From Acidimicrobiia bacterium (lineage in GTDB: Bacteria > Actinomycetota > Acidimicrobiia > Acidimicrobiales > Bin134), in contig JAJDYU010000076.1 in the NCBI GenBank assembly GCA_022825005.1, positions 1-64,000 on the forward strand: a stretch of 64,000 nucleotides of DNA. The letters are read 5' to 3'. Below the pieces are notes generated by a model that searched no databases, was not told the DNA's origin, and worked only from the letters and a program-made list of their open reading frames with translations. Position numbers and translations under genes: made by a program. This document shows positions 45,402-54,094 of the stretch, piece by piece (position 1 is the first letter of the stretch; each line of letters opens with the position of its first letter).

Positions 45402-46206
45402 GATGGGCGAAGGTATCCGCGGCGGCTTGGGTGAGGGGGCCGGGAGCGTGGGGGAGAGGGTGGCCGTCGACGGCGTGGATGGGGTGGACGTCGCGGGTGG
45501 TGGAGGTGAGAAACGCCTCTTCGGCGTCGGCCAGGGTTGCAAGGGGCACGTCTTGCTCTGCTGCGCCGGTTTGCTCGATGACCAGTTGGCGGGTGACCCC
45601 GGCCAGGCATCCTGAGGCCAATGACGGGGTGATCAGCCGACCCTGATGGGCCAAGAAGATGTTGCTGCCGGTTCCCTCGCAAAGCTGCCCCTGGGTATTG
45701 GCGAATATGGCTTCGCTGGCGCCGACCTCCTTGGCGGCAGCCAGGGCCCGAACGTTGGCGCCGTAGGACACGGTTTTGAGGCCGGCCAGGGGGCTTTGCT
45801 CGTTGATGGTCCAGTCGACGGTTGCCACCGCGATGGTGGCCGGCCAAGGGGCCTGGGGGGTGGCGGCCACCGTCGCGGTGGGAGGGCTGTCGCCGCGGTT
45901 GCTGCCCAGCGGTCCGGTGCCGCTGCTGACGGTGACCCGCAACCGTCCCTCATGTAGCCCGTTGGCCGCGGCCACCGCCACCATGGCCTCCCGCAGCACG
46001 TCGGGATCGGGCACCGAGATGCCCAAGTGCTTGGCCGAGTAGGCCAGCCTCTCCAAGTGGCGGCGAGCGGCGAACGGCATTCCCCGCACGATTACCAGGG
46101 TCTCGAACACGGCGTCGCCCACTAGCCATCCGTGGTCGAACGGGGAGATTCGGGCCTCGTCCTCGGGCATGAGTGCCCCGTTGATCCACACGGTGCGGGC
46201 CGTCAC
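45376..46206 (-). CDS. pabC: Class IV aminotransferase, probable aminodeoxychorismate lyase
   Basis: 276 residues from a GTG that shares one base with the pabB stop (TAGTG). The fold-type IV PLP pattern is clear: WINGALMPEDEARISPFDHG, GDAVFETLVIVRG, LKTVSYGANVRALAAAK (PLP lysine region) and EGTGSNIFLAHQG. Branched-chain or D-amino-acid transaminases share this fold, but the coupling to pabB favours release of pyruvate from aminodeoxychorismate to give p-aminobenzoate for folate. Confidence 0.85.
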   Translation of the reverse strand: MTARTVWINGALMPEDEARISPFDHGWLVGDAVFETLVIVRGMPFAARRHLERLAYSAKHLGISVPDPDVLREAMVAVAAANGLHEGRLRVTVSSGTGPLGSNRGDSPPTATVAATPQAPWPATIAVATVDWTINEQSPLAGLKTVSYGANVRALAAAKEVGASEAIFANTQGQLCEGTGSNIFLAHQGRLITPSLASGCLAGVTRQLVIEQTGAAEQDVPLATLADAEEAFLTSTTRDVHPIHAVDGHPLPHAPGPLTQAAADTFAHLKATQIDP

Positions 46207-47219
46207 TAGAGCACGTACTCCCCGGTGGCCACGGCCAGGAGCCGCTTGGCTTTCAGCTCGGTTTCCCGCCACTCGTCCTCGGGATCGCTGTCGAAGGTGA
46301 TGCCACCCCCGGTGCCCAGGTTGAGGTGCTCGTCTTCAATCCAGAGGGTGCGGATGGCCACGTTCAGATCACCCCGCTGGCGATCGGCGTCCACCCAGCC
46401 CACTGCGCCGCAATACACCCCTCGGGGCTGGGTTTCCAGGGCATCGATGGCCTCAAGGGCGGCCAGCTTGGGAGCGCCGGTGACCGACCCGGGGGGGAAG
46501 GTGGCATCGATCAGCTCCGGCCAGCCGCAGCCGCGGCCCAGACGCCCCCGAACGGTGCTCACCAGGTGTACGAGGCCGGGATGGTGCTCTAGGGAGAACA
46601 GGGCGGGCACGCTCATCGTGCCGTAGTCGCACACCCGGCCCAGATCGTTGCGCACCAGATCTACGATCATCAGGTTTTCGGCCTGGTCCTTGGGTGTGAG
46701 GCCCGACGGTTCGGCCGCGGTGCCCTTGATGGGCGACGACTCCACCCACTGGCCATTGCGCTCCAGGAACCGCTCGGGTGAGGCTGAGGCGATGTGTACG
46801 CCGTGGTCGGGCAGCCGCAGCACTGCGGCGTAGGGGGCGGGGTTTCCCTCGGCCAGCGCCGCCCCCAGCGCGGCGATGTCGGTATCGGGGTCGATGAGCG
46901 GCGCGCTCAAGCGGCGGGTGAGGTTCACCTGGTAGACGTCACCGGCGGCGATCATCTCCCGGATTGTCGACACTCCGGAGGTGAAGCCCGCCTGGCTGAG
47001 CGAGCTCGTCCAGGAGTCTGCGGGGAGGCCCTTCCAAGGGCGGCCCCTCCAAGGGCGGGCGGGGCGCACCGAGTCGAAGCGGGCGCACACGGCCTTCCCA
47101 CCGAAATCAATGGCCACCGCCCAGAAGCCCTTGGACTCCAAGGCGCTCAAGTCGTCGGTAACGTCGGCCAGCCTGGAACACAGGTGATGTCCCACCACGG
47201 CAACAGCCGCCACCTCCAT
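46206..47219 (-). CDS. pabB: Aminodeoxychorismate synthase component I
   Basis: 337 residues if begun at MEVAAVAVVG, which is preceded by a TACACT box. It is a chorismate-binding enzyme: GDVYQVNLTRRL, SPIKGTAAEPSG, NLMIVDLVRNDLGRVC, FPPGSVTGAPKLAALEAI and GGGITFDSDPEDEW. The N-terminal domain is short. With a glutaminase partner it makes 4-amino-4-deoxychorismate. Translationally coupled to pabC and divergent from the LCP gene. Confidence 0.92.
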   Translation of the reverse strand: MEVAAVAVVGHHLCSRLADVTDDLSALESKGFWAVAIDFGGKAVCARFDSVRPARPWRGRPWKGLPADSWTSSLSQAGFTSGVSTIREMIAAGDVYQVNLTRRLSAPLIDPDTDIAALGAALAEGNPAPYAAVLRLPDHGVHIASASPERFLERNGQWVESSPIKGTAAEPSGLTPKDQAENLMIVDLVRNDLGRVCDYGTMSVPALFSLEHHPGLVHLVSTVRGRLGRGCGWPELIDATFPPGSVTGAPKLAALEAIDALETQPRGVYCGAVGWVDADRQRGDLNVAIRTLWIEDEHLNLGTGGGITFDSDPEDEWRETELKAKRLLAVATGEYVL

Positions 47220-47226
47220 CGGGTGC

Positions 47227-47232
47227 AGTGTA
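47227..47232 (-). promoter_or_regulatory. -10 box for pabB
   Basis: On the minus strand TACACT ends seven bases before the pabB ATG, with no ribosome site. The same hexamer stands before the divergent LCP gene. Confidence 0.4.
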
Positions 47233-47270
47233 CTTATTGGCGAGGTGTATGCGGTTTCGCATTTGCCAGA

Positions 47271-47288
47271 TTCCAGCGTCTGCTGGAA
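47271..47288. promoter_or_regulatory. Inverted repeat in pabB-LCP gap
   Basis: TTCCAGC, four bases, GCTGGAA: a perfect 7-bp dyad in the middle of the divergent gap. It might be an operator or chance. Confidence 0.3.
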
Positions 47289-47325
47289 CGGGCAGCATCG
47301 CGACAAGTTTGCTGGCGCTCGCTCT

Positions 47326-47331
47326 TACACT
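47326..47331 (+). promoter_or_regulatory. -10 box for LCP gene
   Basis: TACACT ends eight bases before the ATG at 47340. Confidence 0.4.
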
Positions 47332-47339
47332 GGCAGGCA

Positions 47340-48707
47340 ATGAGTCGCGGTCGCCGGCGAAGAGAACGCAAGCGAACCTGGGGGCAGCTGCTGGTGGTGC
47401 TGGCCGGTTTGCTGGTGTTTGTGGCCGCAGTGGGCGGCGCAGCCGGTTTGGGCATGGTGAAATCGCAGGTCAGCCAGATTCCCCGGGTGTCGGTGGGGGT
47501 CTCGCTGGACTTGGTGGGAACGTCAGTGGCCCCCGAATCACAAAGCCCTTCTGATGCCCTGAACTTTCTGTTGGTGGGGATCGACAACGCCGCGGGAATC
47601 GACCCGGACAGCCCCATCCACATCGACCGGGACGTGAACACCCTGCTGACCGACTCGGTGATCCTGGTGCGCATCGATCCCGAAGCTGACCGTGTGGCCA
47701 TGCTGTCGATACCCCGCGACCTGTGGGTGCCCATTGCGGGCAAGGGATGGAGCGAGAGGGTGAACACCGCTCGGGGCATCGGCGGACCCAGAACCCTGAT
47801 CGAAACCGTGTCGGATTACCTGGGGGTGCCGGTCCACCACTACGTGGAGATCAACTTCGCGGGGTTCTTGCGGATTGTGAACGCCGTCGACGGCGTGCCG
47901 GTTGAGATCGCCCAGCCCATCCGGGACGACTCGCTGGGGCTGCGTATCGAGCAGTCGGGCGTGATCACCCTCGATCCCGACACTGCGCTGGCCTATGTGC
48001 GCACCCGTAGGCCGCTGACACTGGTGGAGGGCGGAAATCCGGCGAACGACGACGATTGGGTGCGGCTCGGCGTGTGGAATGACCTGGAGCGCAACCAGCG
48101 CCAGCAGGAGTTCATGGTGGCCACCCTCAAGCGGTCGGTGGAGAAGGGAATCCGCAACCCGCTCACCCTGCGAAGGGTGGCCAACGAGCTGTTGGACGAC
48201 GACAACCCCAGCATTACGTTGGACGACCGCATCACGGTGGGGCAGCTCGTCGACCTGGGCGACGAATTCCGGTCTTTCCAGGTGGACCAGATCGAGCGAT
48301 ACAGGCTTCCGGTGGTGGACGCCACCATCGACGGCAAGCAAGTGCTCTTGTTGGTGGAAGATGAGGCCCAAACGGTGTTGGAGTTCTTCAGGGCCGGGAG
48401 CCTCGCCGGGGTGCGGGTGCGGCTGTTGAACGGCACCAGATTGGGCACGGTGGCCGGTGTGGAAGCGGATCTGGAGCGAGCCGGCTTCTCTGTGGTGGAT
48501 CGGGGCAATGCCGACCGGTTCGACGTGGCCAGAACCACCGTGCGCTATAGCGAAGCTGCCGCCAGCAAAGCGGAGACGCTGGCCCGATACCTTGAGCCCG
48601 CACCGTTGCTCGAACTGGTGGCCGAGATCGAGGGGGCCGATGTGGAGATTGTGGTGGGCGCCGATTACGCCAGGATGGCAGACAGCCCTCGAGACTCGGC
48701 TTCTTGA
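47340..48707 (+). CDS. LytR-CpsA-Psr (LCP) family cell-wall ligase
   Basis: 455 residues. A basic start (MSRGRRRRERKRTW) leads to one membrane helix (17-40). The outside LCP domain has LLVGIDN, LTDSVILVRIDPEADRVAMLSIPRDLWVPI, NTARGIGG and TALAYVRTRR, the Arg/Asp set that binds pyrophosphate lipid. Residues from about 350 form a LytR C-terminal domain (VRVRLLNGTRLGTVAGVEADLERAGF). It attaches lipid-linked polysaccharide to peptidoglycan, so it is the likely anchor step for the glycans made here. The ATG was chosen since upstream readings lie antisense to pabB. Confidence 0.93.
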   Translation: MSRGRRRRERKRTWGQLLVVLAGLLVFVAAVGGAAGLGMVKSQVSQIPRVSVGVSLDLVGTSVAPESQSPSDALNFLLVGIDNAAGIDPDSPIHIDRDVNTLLTDSVILVRIDPEADRVAMLSIPRDLWVPIAGKGWSERVNTARGIGGPRTLIETVSDYLGVPVHHYVEINFAGFLRIVNAVDGVPVEIAQPIRDDSLGLRIEQSGVITLDPDTALAYVRTRRPLTLVEGGNPANDDDWVRLGVWNDLERNQRQQEFMVATLKRSVEKGIRNPLTLRRVANELLDDDNPSITLDDRITVGQLVDLGDEFRSFQVDQIERYRLPVVDATIDGKQVLLLVEDEAQTVLEFFRAGSLAGVRVRLLNGTRLGTVAGVEADLERAGFSVVDRGNADRFDVARTTVRYSEAAASKAETLARYLEPAPLLELVAEIEGADVEIVVGADYARMADSPRDSAS

Positions 48708-49642
48708 CGGTTGGCCAAATACCACCGGTAGGTGCGGCGAAGCCCTTCAGAAAACGGGGTGGAGGCTGAGAACCCGAACAGCTCCTTGGCTCGGCGGGGG
48801 TCGACGCAGCGGCGCGGCTGGCCGTCGGGCCGGGAAGAATTCCACTCGATCCGGCCGGCGAAACCGGTGATGTCGGCTATGTCCTCCACCAGCTCTTTGA
48901 CCGCGATCTCCTGGTTGGCCCCCAGGTTTACCGGCTCAGCTCCTTGGTAGTGCTCGGCGGCCAGCAGAATGCCCTCGGCCGCGTCGTCCACGTAGAGGAA
49001 CTCCCGGCTGGCTGTGCCGGTTCCCCAAACCTCGATGCTGTCGTTGCCCGCCTCTACGGCGTCGACGCACTTTTTGATGAGTGCGGGGATGACATGGGAG
49101 ACCGAGGGGTGGAACTTGTCGCCGGGGCCGTAGAGATTGGTGGGCATTAGATATATGCCCTGCTGGCCGTGCTGCTCTCGATTGGCCTGAAGTTGCACTA
49201 GCTGGGCCAGCTTGGCCACCCCGTAGGGAGCGTTGGTCTCCTCGGGGTAACCGGTCCAGAGGGAATCCTCGGAAAACGGCACCCTGGTGAACTTGGGATA
49301 CGAGCAGATGGTTCCGACCACTACCAGCCGGTCGGAGTTCGCCAGCCGGCACTGCTCGATGATGTTGGTGCCCATGAGCAGGTTGTCGAGGTAGAGGTCG
49401 GCGGGTCGCTCCTGGTTGGCGCCGATGCCTCCCACCCGGGCAGCCAGATGGATGACCACGTCGGGCTGGGTGTCGCCCAGGAGCCTCCGGGCATCGTCAG
49501 CGACGCAAAGGTTGTAGTCGGCGCTGGACGGAGCGGCCATCAAGGCCGGTTCTTGCTGGTTGAGCAGCCGGCATACCGCTTGGCCCAAGAATCCGGTGCC
49601 TCCGGTGATCAGAACCCGCTTTCCGTTCCAGAAACCGCTCAT
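48665..49642 (-). CDS. fcl: GDP-L-fucose synthase-like NAD(P) epimerase/reductase
   Basis: 325 residues. SDR fold with GGTGFLGQAV, HLAARVGGIGANQERPADLY, CSYPKFTRVPFSEDSL, YGVAKLAQLV with the catalytic Tyr-x3-Lys, and MPTNLYGPGDKFHPSVSHVI. These match GDP-4-keto-6-deoxymannose epimerase-reductase closely. With gmd it would make GDP-L-fucose. Overlaps the end of the LCP gene by 43 bp and is divergent from a GT4 gene. Confidence 0.9.
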   Translation of the reverse strand: MSGFWNGKRVLITGGTGFLGQAVCRLLNQQEPALMAAPSSADYNLCVADDARRLLGDTQPDVVIHLAARVGGIGANQERPADLYLDNLLMGTNIIEQCRLANSDRLVVVGTICSYPKFTRVPFSEDSLWTGYPEETNAPYGVAKLAQLVQLQANREQHGQQGIYLMPTNLYGPGDKFHPSVSHVIPALIKKCVDAVEAGNDSIEVWGTGTASREFLYVDDAAEGILLAAEHYQGAEPVNLGANQEIAVKELVEDIADITGFAGRIEWNSSRPDGQPRRCVDPRRAKELFGFSASTPFSEGLRRTYRWYLANRQEAESRGLSAILA

Positions 49643-49650
49643 CGAATTAC

Positions 49651-49656
49651 ACACTA
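49651..49656 (-). promoter_or_regulatory. -10 box for fcl
   Basis: On the minus strand TAGTGT ends eight bases before the ATG, without a ribosome site. Confidence 0.4.
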
Positions 49657-49742
49657 GGAGACTGGCCGCCTCCTGTGGTGGTCGCAGGCCGAGAGATTTG
49701 CCAGGCGACCACCAGATGCTCTGGGCTGGCAGAATCGGGGCA

Positions 49743-50831
49743 ATGCGAGTGGCGATCACGCTGGAGCAGTGCTGGCACCGGGTGCCGGGGGGGACGGCGA
49801 CGGCCGCCCTGGGATGCGTGGACGCGTTGGGGCGCCTCTCGGACCCCCCGGAACTGGTGGGTGTGTCGGCCTGGCACCGCAATCCTCCCAAAGAGCCGTT
49901 TGCCCCCAGTGTTCCCGTGGCCGCCTTGCGTATGCCCCGGATCAGTCTGTACTGGAGCTGGCACAAGTTGCGGCGGCCCTCCGTGCCGCGGGCTACCGGT
50001 TTTGTGGATGTGATCCACGCCACCGGCATGGCGGTGCCTCCTCGGACTGCACCGCTGGCGGTAACCGTCAATGACCTGGCGTTTTTGCGCTATCCTGACC
50101 ACTTCACCCCTCGGGGCCTGCGGTTCTTTGACCGGTCTCTGGAGCTGACCCGCAGCGAAGCCGACGTGGTGGTGTGCCCATCGCAGCACACGGCGGACGA
50201 TTGCGTTCAGGCGGGGATCGATGCCGAGCGGGTGAGGCTGGTGCCGTATGGGGTTGAAGACTGCCTGGTGCCGCCGGACGAGGCCGATGAGGTGCGACAG
50301 CGGTTCGAACTGGCCGAGCGGTTCGTCTTGTGGGTGGGAACGGCTGAGCCCCGGAAGAACCTGGAGGGGCTGCTGGCCGCGTGGCGGATGCTGGATCGGA
50401 ACGGCGAAAATCTGGTGCTGGTGGGTCCGGCCGGCTGGAAGTCTAACCTGGACGATGATCTGCCGGCCTCGATCAGGCGACTGGGCTTTGTGAGCGAGGC
50501 CGACAAGCGGTCGCTGATGCGGGCCGCCGCGGCATTCTGCTATCCGAGCTTGACCGAGGGCTTCGGTTTGCCCGTTTTGGAGGCCATGGTGCAGGGCACT
50601 CCCGTGGTGACATCAGCATCCGGGGCTACCGCAGAGGTTGTCGGAGCAGCCGGCGAGGTGGTGGATCCCACCCGGCCGGAGGAGATTGCCGACGCCTTGG
50701 ACGGACTGCTCGGCGACGCTGATGCGGCCGATAGTCGGGGCAAGCAGGGGCGAGAGCGGGCTCTGTCGGAGTTCACCTGGAAGCGCACGGCCGAGGGGCT
50801 CATGCAGATCTATCGGGAGCTGGCCGGTTGA
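49743..50831 (+). CDS. GT4-family glycosyltransferase A
   Basis: 362 residues, ATG preceded by CGGGG. GT-B motifs: VIHATGMAVPPR, VTVNDLAFLRYPDHFTPRG, VVCPSQHTADDCV, FVLWVGTAEPRKNLEGLLAAW and YPSLTEGFGLPVLEAMVQG, similar to WbaZ/mannosyltransferase-type proteins. First of three consecutive glycosyltransferase genes; its TGA overlaps the TTG start of the next. Confidence 0.92.
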   Translation: MRVAITLEQCWHRVPGGTATAALGCVDALGRLSDPPELVGVSAWHRNPPKEPFAPSVPVAALRMPRISLYWSWHKLRRPSVPRATGFVDVIHATGMAVPPRTAPLAVTVNDLAFLRYPDHFTPRGLRFFDRSLELTRSEADVVVCPSQHTADDCVQAGIDAERVRLVPYGVEDCLVPPDEADEVRQRFELAERFVLWVGTAEPRKNLEGLLAAWRMLDRNGENLVLVGPAGWKSNLDDDLPASIRRLGFVSEADKRSLMRAAAAFCYPSLTEGFGLPVLEAMVQGTPVVTSASGATAEVVGAAGEVVDPTRPEEIADALDGLLGDADAADSRGKQGRERALSEFTWKRTAEGLMQIYRELAG

Positions 50832-51952
50832 GCGCTCAAACCATCTCCGTCGGGGTGAACCTGCTGTGGCTGCGATCCGGCCGGGTGGGAGGCTCGGAGG
50901 ACTATGCGGTAAGGCTGCTGTCGGCGGTTCCTCTGGAAGCGCCGGTGCGGTTGACCCTGTTCACATCACCGGGGTTTGCCAAGGCCCACCCGTCGCTGGC
51001 CAGGCGCCACGAGGTGGTGACGTCGCGGGCGGGAAGGCTGCGACCGCTTCGAGTGCTCATTGAGAACACTTGGCTGGCCGCTCAATGCCGCCGCCGCGGA
51101 TTGGATGTGGTCCACCACTTTGGAGGCACTGTTCCCTTTGTGGGGGTGAGGCCCGCGGTGGTGACCGTCCACGACTTGCAGCCCTTGGACCATCCCAAAC
51201 GCTTCGGATTGGTCAAGCGGCTGTACCTGCGGGTGATGCTGCCGTGGTCGGTGCGCCGAGCCGGAACGGTCGTCACCGTGAGCGAATTCTGCCGCAGCCG
51301 CCTGGTGGAGCGCCTAAAGGTTGACCCTCAGCGGGTGGACGTCGTGCCCGCGCCGGTGGACGACTCCTCGACCGTCTCGGAGATGCCGCTGGCCGCGGCG
51401 GTGCCGGATCTGGACAGCCCGTTCGTGCTGTATCCGGCGCTGACCTACTCCCACAAGAACCATGAAATCCTGTTGCAGGCTCTGGCCCTTTTGGCCGCCG
51501 ACGGAGTGGACCTGGCGCTGGTTGTCTCCGGAGGACCCGGACCGCTGGATGCCAAGCTGGACCACCTTGCCGACAAGCTCGGCGTGGGAGGCCGGTGGCA
51601 CCGGCTGGGCCGCATCCCTCGAGCCGTGCTGGATGGCCTTTATCGACAAGCGGTGGCCGTGGTGTTCCCGTCGAAATACGAGGGCTATGGCCTCCCGGTG
51701 GTGGAGGCAATGGTACGGGGCTGTCCGGTGGTGGCCGCCGATGCCGGGGCCCTGCCCGAGGTGGTGGGTTCAGGCGGACGACTGGTTGATCCCGACGATG
51801 CCAAGCTGTGGGCCGAGGCGATCGGCGAGCTGGTGGGCAACCCTGACGCCCGCCGGAAGCTGAGCGAGGCAGGGGCCTCCCGGGTTGGCGAACTGGCCGA
51901 ACTCGATCCGGGGACGGAGCTGTGCGGCCTGTACGACAAGGTGGCTGGATGA
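50828..51952 (+). CDS. GT4-family glycosyltransferase B
   Basis: 374 residues from a TTG that overlaps the previous stop (TTGA), a translational-coupling arrangement. Motifs: VGVNLLWLRSGRVGGSEDYA, VVHHFGGTVPFVG, VTVHDLQPLDHPKRFG, VVTVSEFCRSRLVERL, FVLYPALTYSHKNHEILLQA and FPSKYEGYGLPVVEAMVRG. It shares its general layout with the upstream gene, so the two probably arose by duplication. Confidence 0.92.
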   Translation: MSAQTISVGVNLLWLRSGRVGGSEDYAVRLLSAVPLEAPVRLTLFTSPGFAKAHPSLARRHEVVTSRAGRLRPLRVLIENTWLAAQCRRRGLDVVHHFGGTVPFVGVRPAVVTVHDLQPLDHPKRFGLVKRLYLRVMLPWSVRRAGTVVTVSEFCRSRLVERLKVDPQRVDVVPAPVDDSSTVSEMPLAAAVPDLDSPFVLYPALTYSHKNHEILLQALALLAADGVDLALVVSGGPGPLDAKLDHLADKLGVGGRWHRLGRIPRAVLDGLYRQAVAVVFPSKYEGYGLPVVEAMVRGCPVVAADAGALPEVVGSGGRLVDPDDAKLWAEAIGELVGNPDARRKLSEAGASRVGELAELDPGTELCGLYDKVAG

Positions 51953-51992
51953 TGTGTCTGTCCGGCGGGGTTCCAGGCGAGGCGCCAGGCCA

Positions 51993-53249
51993 ATGACTGG
52001 GAAACCCCTTTCCATCCTGGTGCTTTGTCCCCACTATGTTCCCGACACGGCCCCCACGGGGGAGGTGATGACCTCCATTTGCGAGCAGTGGACGGCCCGC
52101 GGCCACCGGGTGGAGATCGTCACCAGCTTGCCGTGGTACCGGGACCACGCGGTGGCCGAAGGTTGGAAGGGGCGGCTGGTGCGCACCCAACAGGAGCCGT
52201 GGGGGCGGATTCGGCGCTGGCACCCGTTTCCCTCCAACAAGGGGCGGCTGGTGGCCAGGGCGGCCGGATTCGCCGGGTTCTCCGCGCTGGCCAGCATCGA
52301 TGCCGTGTTCGCTGCTGGCCGCTGCGACGTGGTGTTCGCCATGTCGCCGCCCATAACCCTGGGCGTCGCAGGGTGGGCGGCTTCCCGACGGGGGCGGGCG
52401 CCGTTGGTCTTCAACGTGCAGGATGTGTTTCCCGACGCGGCGGTGGAGACCGGTGTGGTGAGCAGCGCCCGGGTGGCGGACGCCGCCTCCCGACTGGAGC
52501 GCTGGCTGTATCGGCGGGCCGCGGCGGTCACTGTTTTGTCGGAGGGCATGGCCGAGAACGTGAGGGCCAAGCTCGGCTCCGGTGTCGATCCGAACAAGGT
52601 GGTGGTCATCCCCAACACGGCCGACGCGGGCCGCATCAACCCGGCGGACCGCCTCAATTCGTATAGGGCCAATCTCGGGCTGGATGGCGCCGACTGCACC
52701 GTAGTGATGTACGCCGGCAACCTGGGGCACTCCCAGCCCCTGGAGCTGGTGGTAGCTGCGGCCCAGCGGTTTGCCGACCAGGGTCGGGCTGACGTTCAGT
52801 TTGTGGTCAATGGAGACGGAGTGGCCCGCTCGACGGTGGCGGCCGCCGCCGAAGGGCTGGAGAACCTGCACTTGGTGGGCTGGCAGCCCCCTGAGCGCCT
52901 AGGGGAAGTGTTGGCCGCCGCCGATCTGCACTTGGTTCTCTTGCGGCGGGGACTCGGCACCACCAGCGTGCCCTCGAAGGTGTACTCGGTGCTGGCCGCG
53001 GGCCGACCAGTGCTGGCCAGCGTTGACCCGGGGAGCGAGGTGGCGCGGTTGCTGGCCGACTCCGGTGCGGGCCGGACGGTGTATCCCGACGACCCTGACG
53101 CCTTTTGCGCCGCGCTGGCCGATATGGTGGCTGATCGCTATGGCCTCGCGGCGATGGGCCGCCGGGGGAGAGCATTTGCCGAACAAGGCGAGGGGCCACA
53201 AGAGATCGCTGATCGATACCTGGAGCTGTTCGGGAAGCTGGTGAAGTAG
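51993..53249 (+). CDS. GT4-family glycosyltransferase C (WcaI-like)
   Basis: 418 residues from ATG; a GTG at 51954 would add 13 residues. The start LSILVLCPHYVPDTAPTGEVMTSICEQW, cut here for length of motif to its first words, is typical of WcaI/fucosyltransferase-like GT4 proteins, as are FAMSPPITLGVAGW, FNVQDVFPDAAVETG and VVIPNTADAGRINP. The donor half has VVMYAGNLGHSQPLELVVAAA and VPSKVYSVLAAGRPVLA. Its nearness to fcl and gmd makes GDP-fucose or GDP-rhamnose possible donors (inference). Confidence 0.9.
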   Translation: MTGKPLSILVLCPHYVPDTAPTGEVMTSICEQWTARGHRVEIVTSLPWYRDHAVAEGWKGRLVRTQQEPWGRIRRWHPFPSNKGRLVARAAGFAGFSALASIDAVFAAGRCDVVFAMSPPITLGVAGWAASRRGRAPLVFNVQDVFPDAAVETGVVSSARVADAASRLERWLYRRAAAVTVLSEGMAENVRAKLGSGVDPNKVVVIPNTADAGRINPADRLNSYRANLGLDGADCTVVMYAGNLGHSQPLELVVAAAQRFADQGRADVQFVVNGDGVARSTVAAAAEGLENLHLVGWQPPERLGEVLAAADLHLVLLRRGLGTTSVPSKVYSVLAAGRPVLASVDPGSEVARLLADSGAGRTVYPDDPDAFCAALADMVADRYGLAAMGRRGRAFAEQGEGPQEIADRYLELFGKLVK

Positions 53250-53297
53250 GAACGGTGGGCCCCTGGCTACAGGTGTGGGTTGGGGGTTCGGGCCGGG

Positions 53298-53303
53298 TAG
53301 CGT
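53298..53303 (+). promoter_or_regulatory. -10 box before the His-rich protein gene
   Basis: TAGCGT ends eight bases before the GTG at 53312, no ribosome site. Confidence 0.35.
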
Positions 53304-53311
53304 GGTGAACC

Positions 53312-54076
53312 GTGGCAAGAGCCTCTGGGTCTCGAAAGGTGGCGCGGGCCGCGTCGATGGGCGGGGTAGGACAGCAGCGCCGGATCATCGGCTTTCCCGC
53401 CGTGGTGGTGCTCATCATCCTGATAGGCATCGCGGTGGTGGCCATAGCCCGCACTCAGCGCGAGGCCGAGTCGCGACCCGGCCTAAGCGACCACTGGCAC
53501 TCGGCCTACACCGTTTGGGACTGCACCGACGGTGACGGCGGGGCCCATCAGCCCATCTTCGAGGGCCGCAGGAACAGCCAGGGCTATCCCTACGACCCCG
53601 AGGGCATCCACTCCCACTCCGACGGGCTGATCCACATCCACCCGTTCACAGCCAACGCCGCCGGTGAGGACGCCGTCATGGCCAAGTTCTTCGAGGCGAT
53701 GTTCGTGACCATGGATCAGAACGGCATCACCGCGGCCGAATTCGGGGTGATCAGCGCGGTGGACGCGGTGTGCGATGGCCAGCCCGCGGTGATGCAGATC
53801 GTGCGCTGGTCCAACGCTCTTACCGCGGTGGAAGCGGAGCCCGATGAGCGCATCTACGAGGACTTCGGCGATGTCCGCTTCAAGAAGGACGGCGAGGCCT
53901 TCACCATCGCCCTAGCGCCCCGCGATGCCGTGGTGCCGCTTCCCCCCACGGTCAACGATCTTCTCGCGGTGTCGCCATCGCTGGTGGCCGACCTCTCCCA
54001 GCCCGAGGGGCCGGTTGAGTTCGACGAGAACCTCAATGAGGACGTTCCGGGCGTCAGGGTGGAAGACGACGGCTGA
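53312..54076 (+). CDS. Membrane-anchored His-rich hypothetical protein
   Basis: 254 residues. A basic cytoplasmic start and one membrane helix (27-47) lead to an outside domain. This has HWHSAYTVWDC (61-71) and GIHSHSDGLIHIHPF (99-112), that is seven histidines in 50 residues plus Cys71 and Cys154, resembling a metal site. The C-terminal tail is acidic (EFDENLNEDVPGVRVEDDG). I do not recognise the family, though the regular pattern argues for a real conserved protein. It lies 18 bp before an NDP-mannose pyrophosphorylase. Confidence 0.75.
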   Translation: MARASGSRKVARAASMGGVGQQRRIIGFPAVVVLIILIGIAVVAIARTQREAESRPGLSDHWHSAYTVWDCTDGDGGAHQPIFEGRRNSQGYPYDPEGIHSHSDGLIHIHPFTANAAGEDAVMAKFFEAMFVTMDQNGITAAEFGVISAVDAVCDGQPAVMQIVRWSNALTAVEAEPDERIYEDFGDVRFKKDGEAFTIALAPRDAVVPLPPTVNDLLAVSPSLVADLSQPEGPVEFDENLNEDVPGVRVEDDG

Positions 54077-54094
54077 GCCGAGGGGACCACTTGC

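Noticed and set aside
47271-47288. A fourth copy of the LacI-type operator
   Set aside because: It shares GCTGGAA, but its arms are arranged the other way round and the CG-centred dyad is missing; it also lies between unrelated genes.
51273-52871. A 532-codon minus-strand frame
   Set aside because: It lies across two glycosyltransferase genes with intact motifs and is rich in Pro, Arg and Gly typical of shadow frames.
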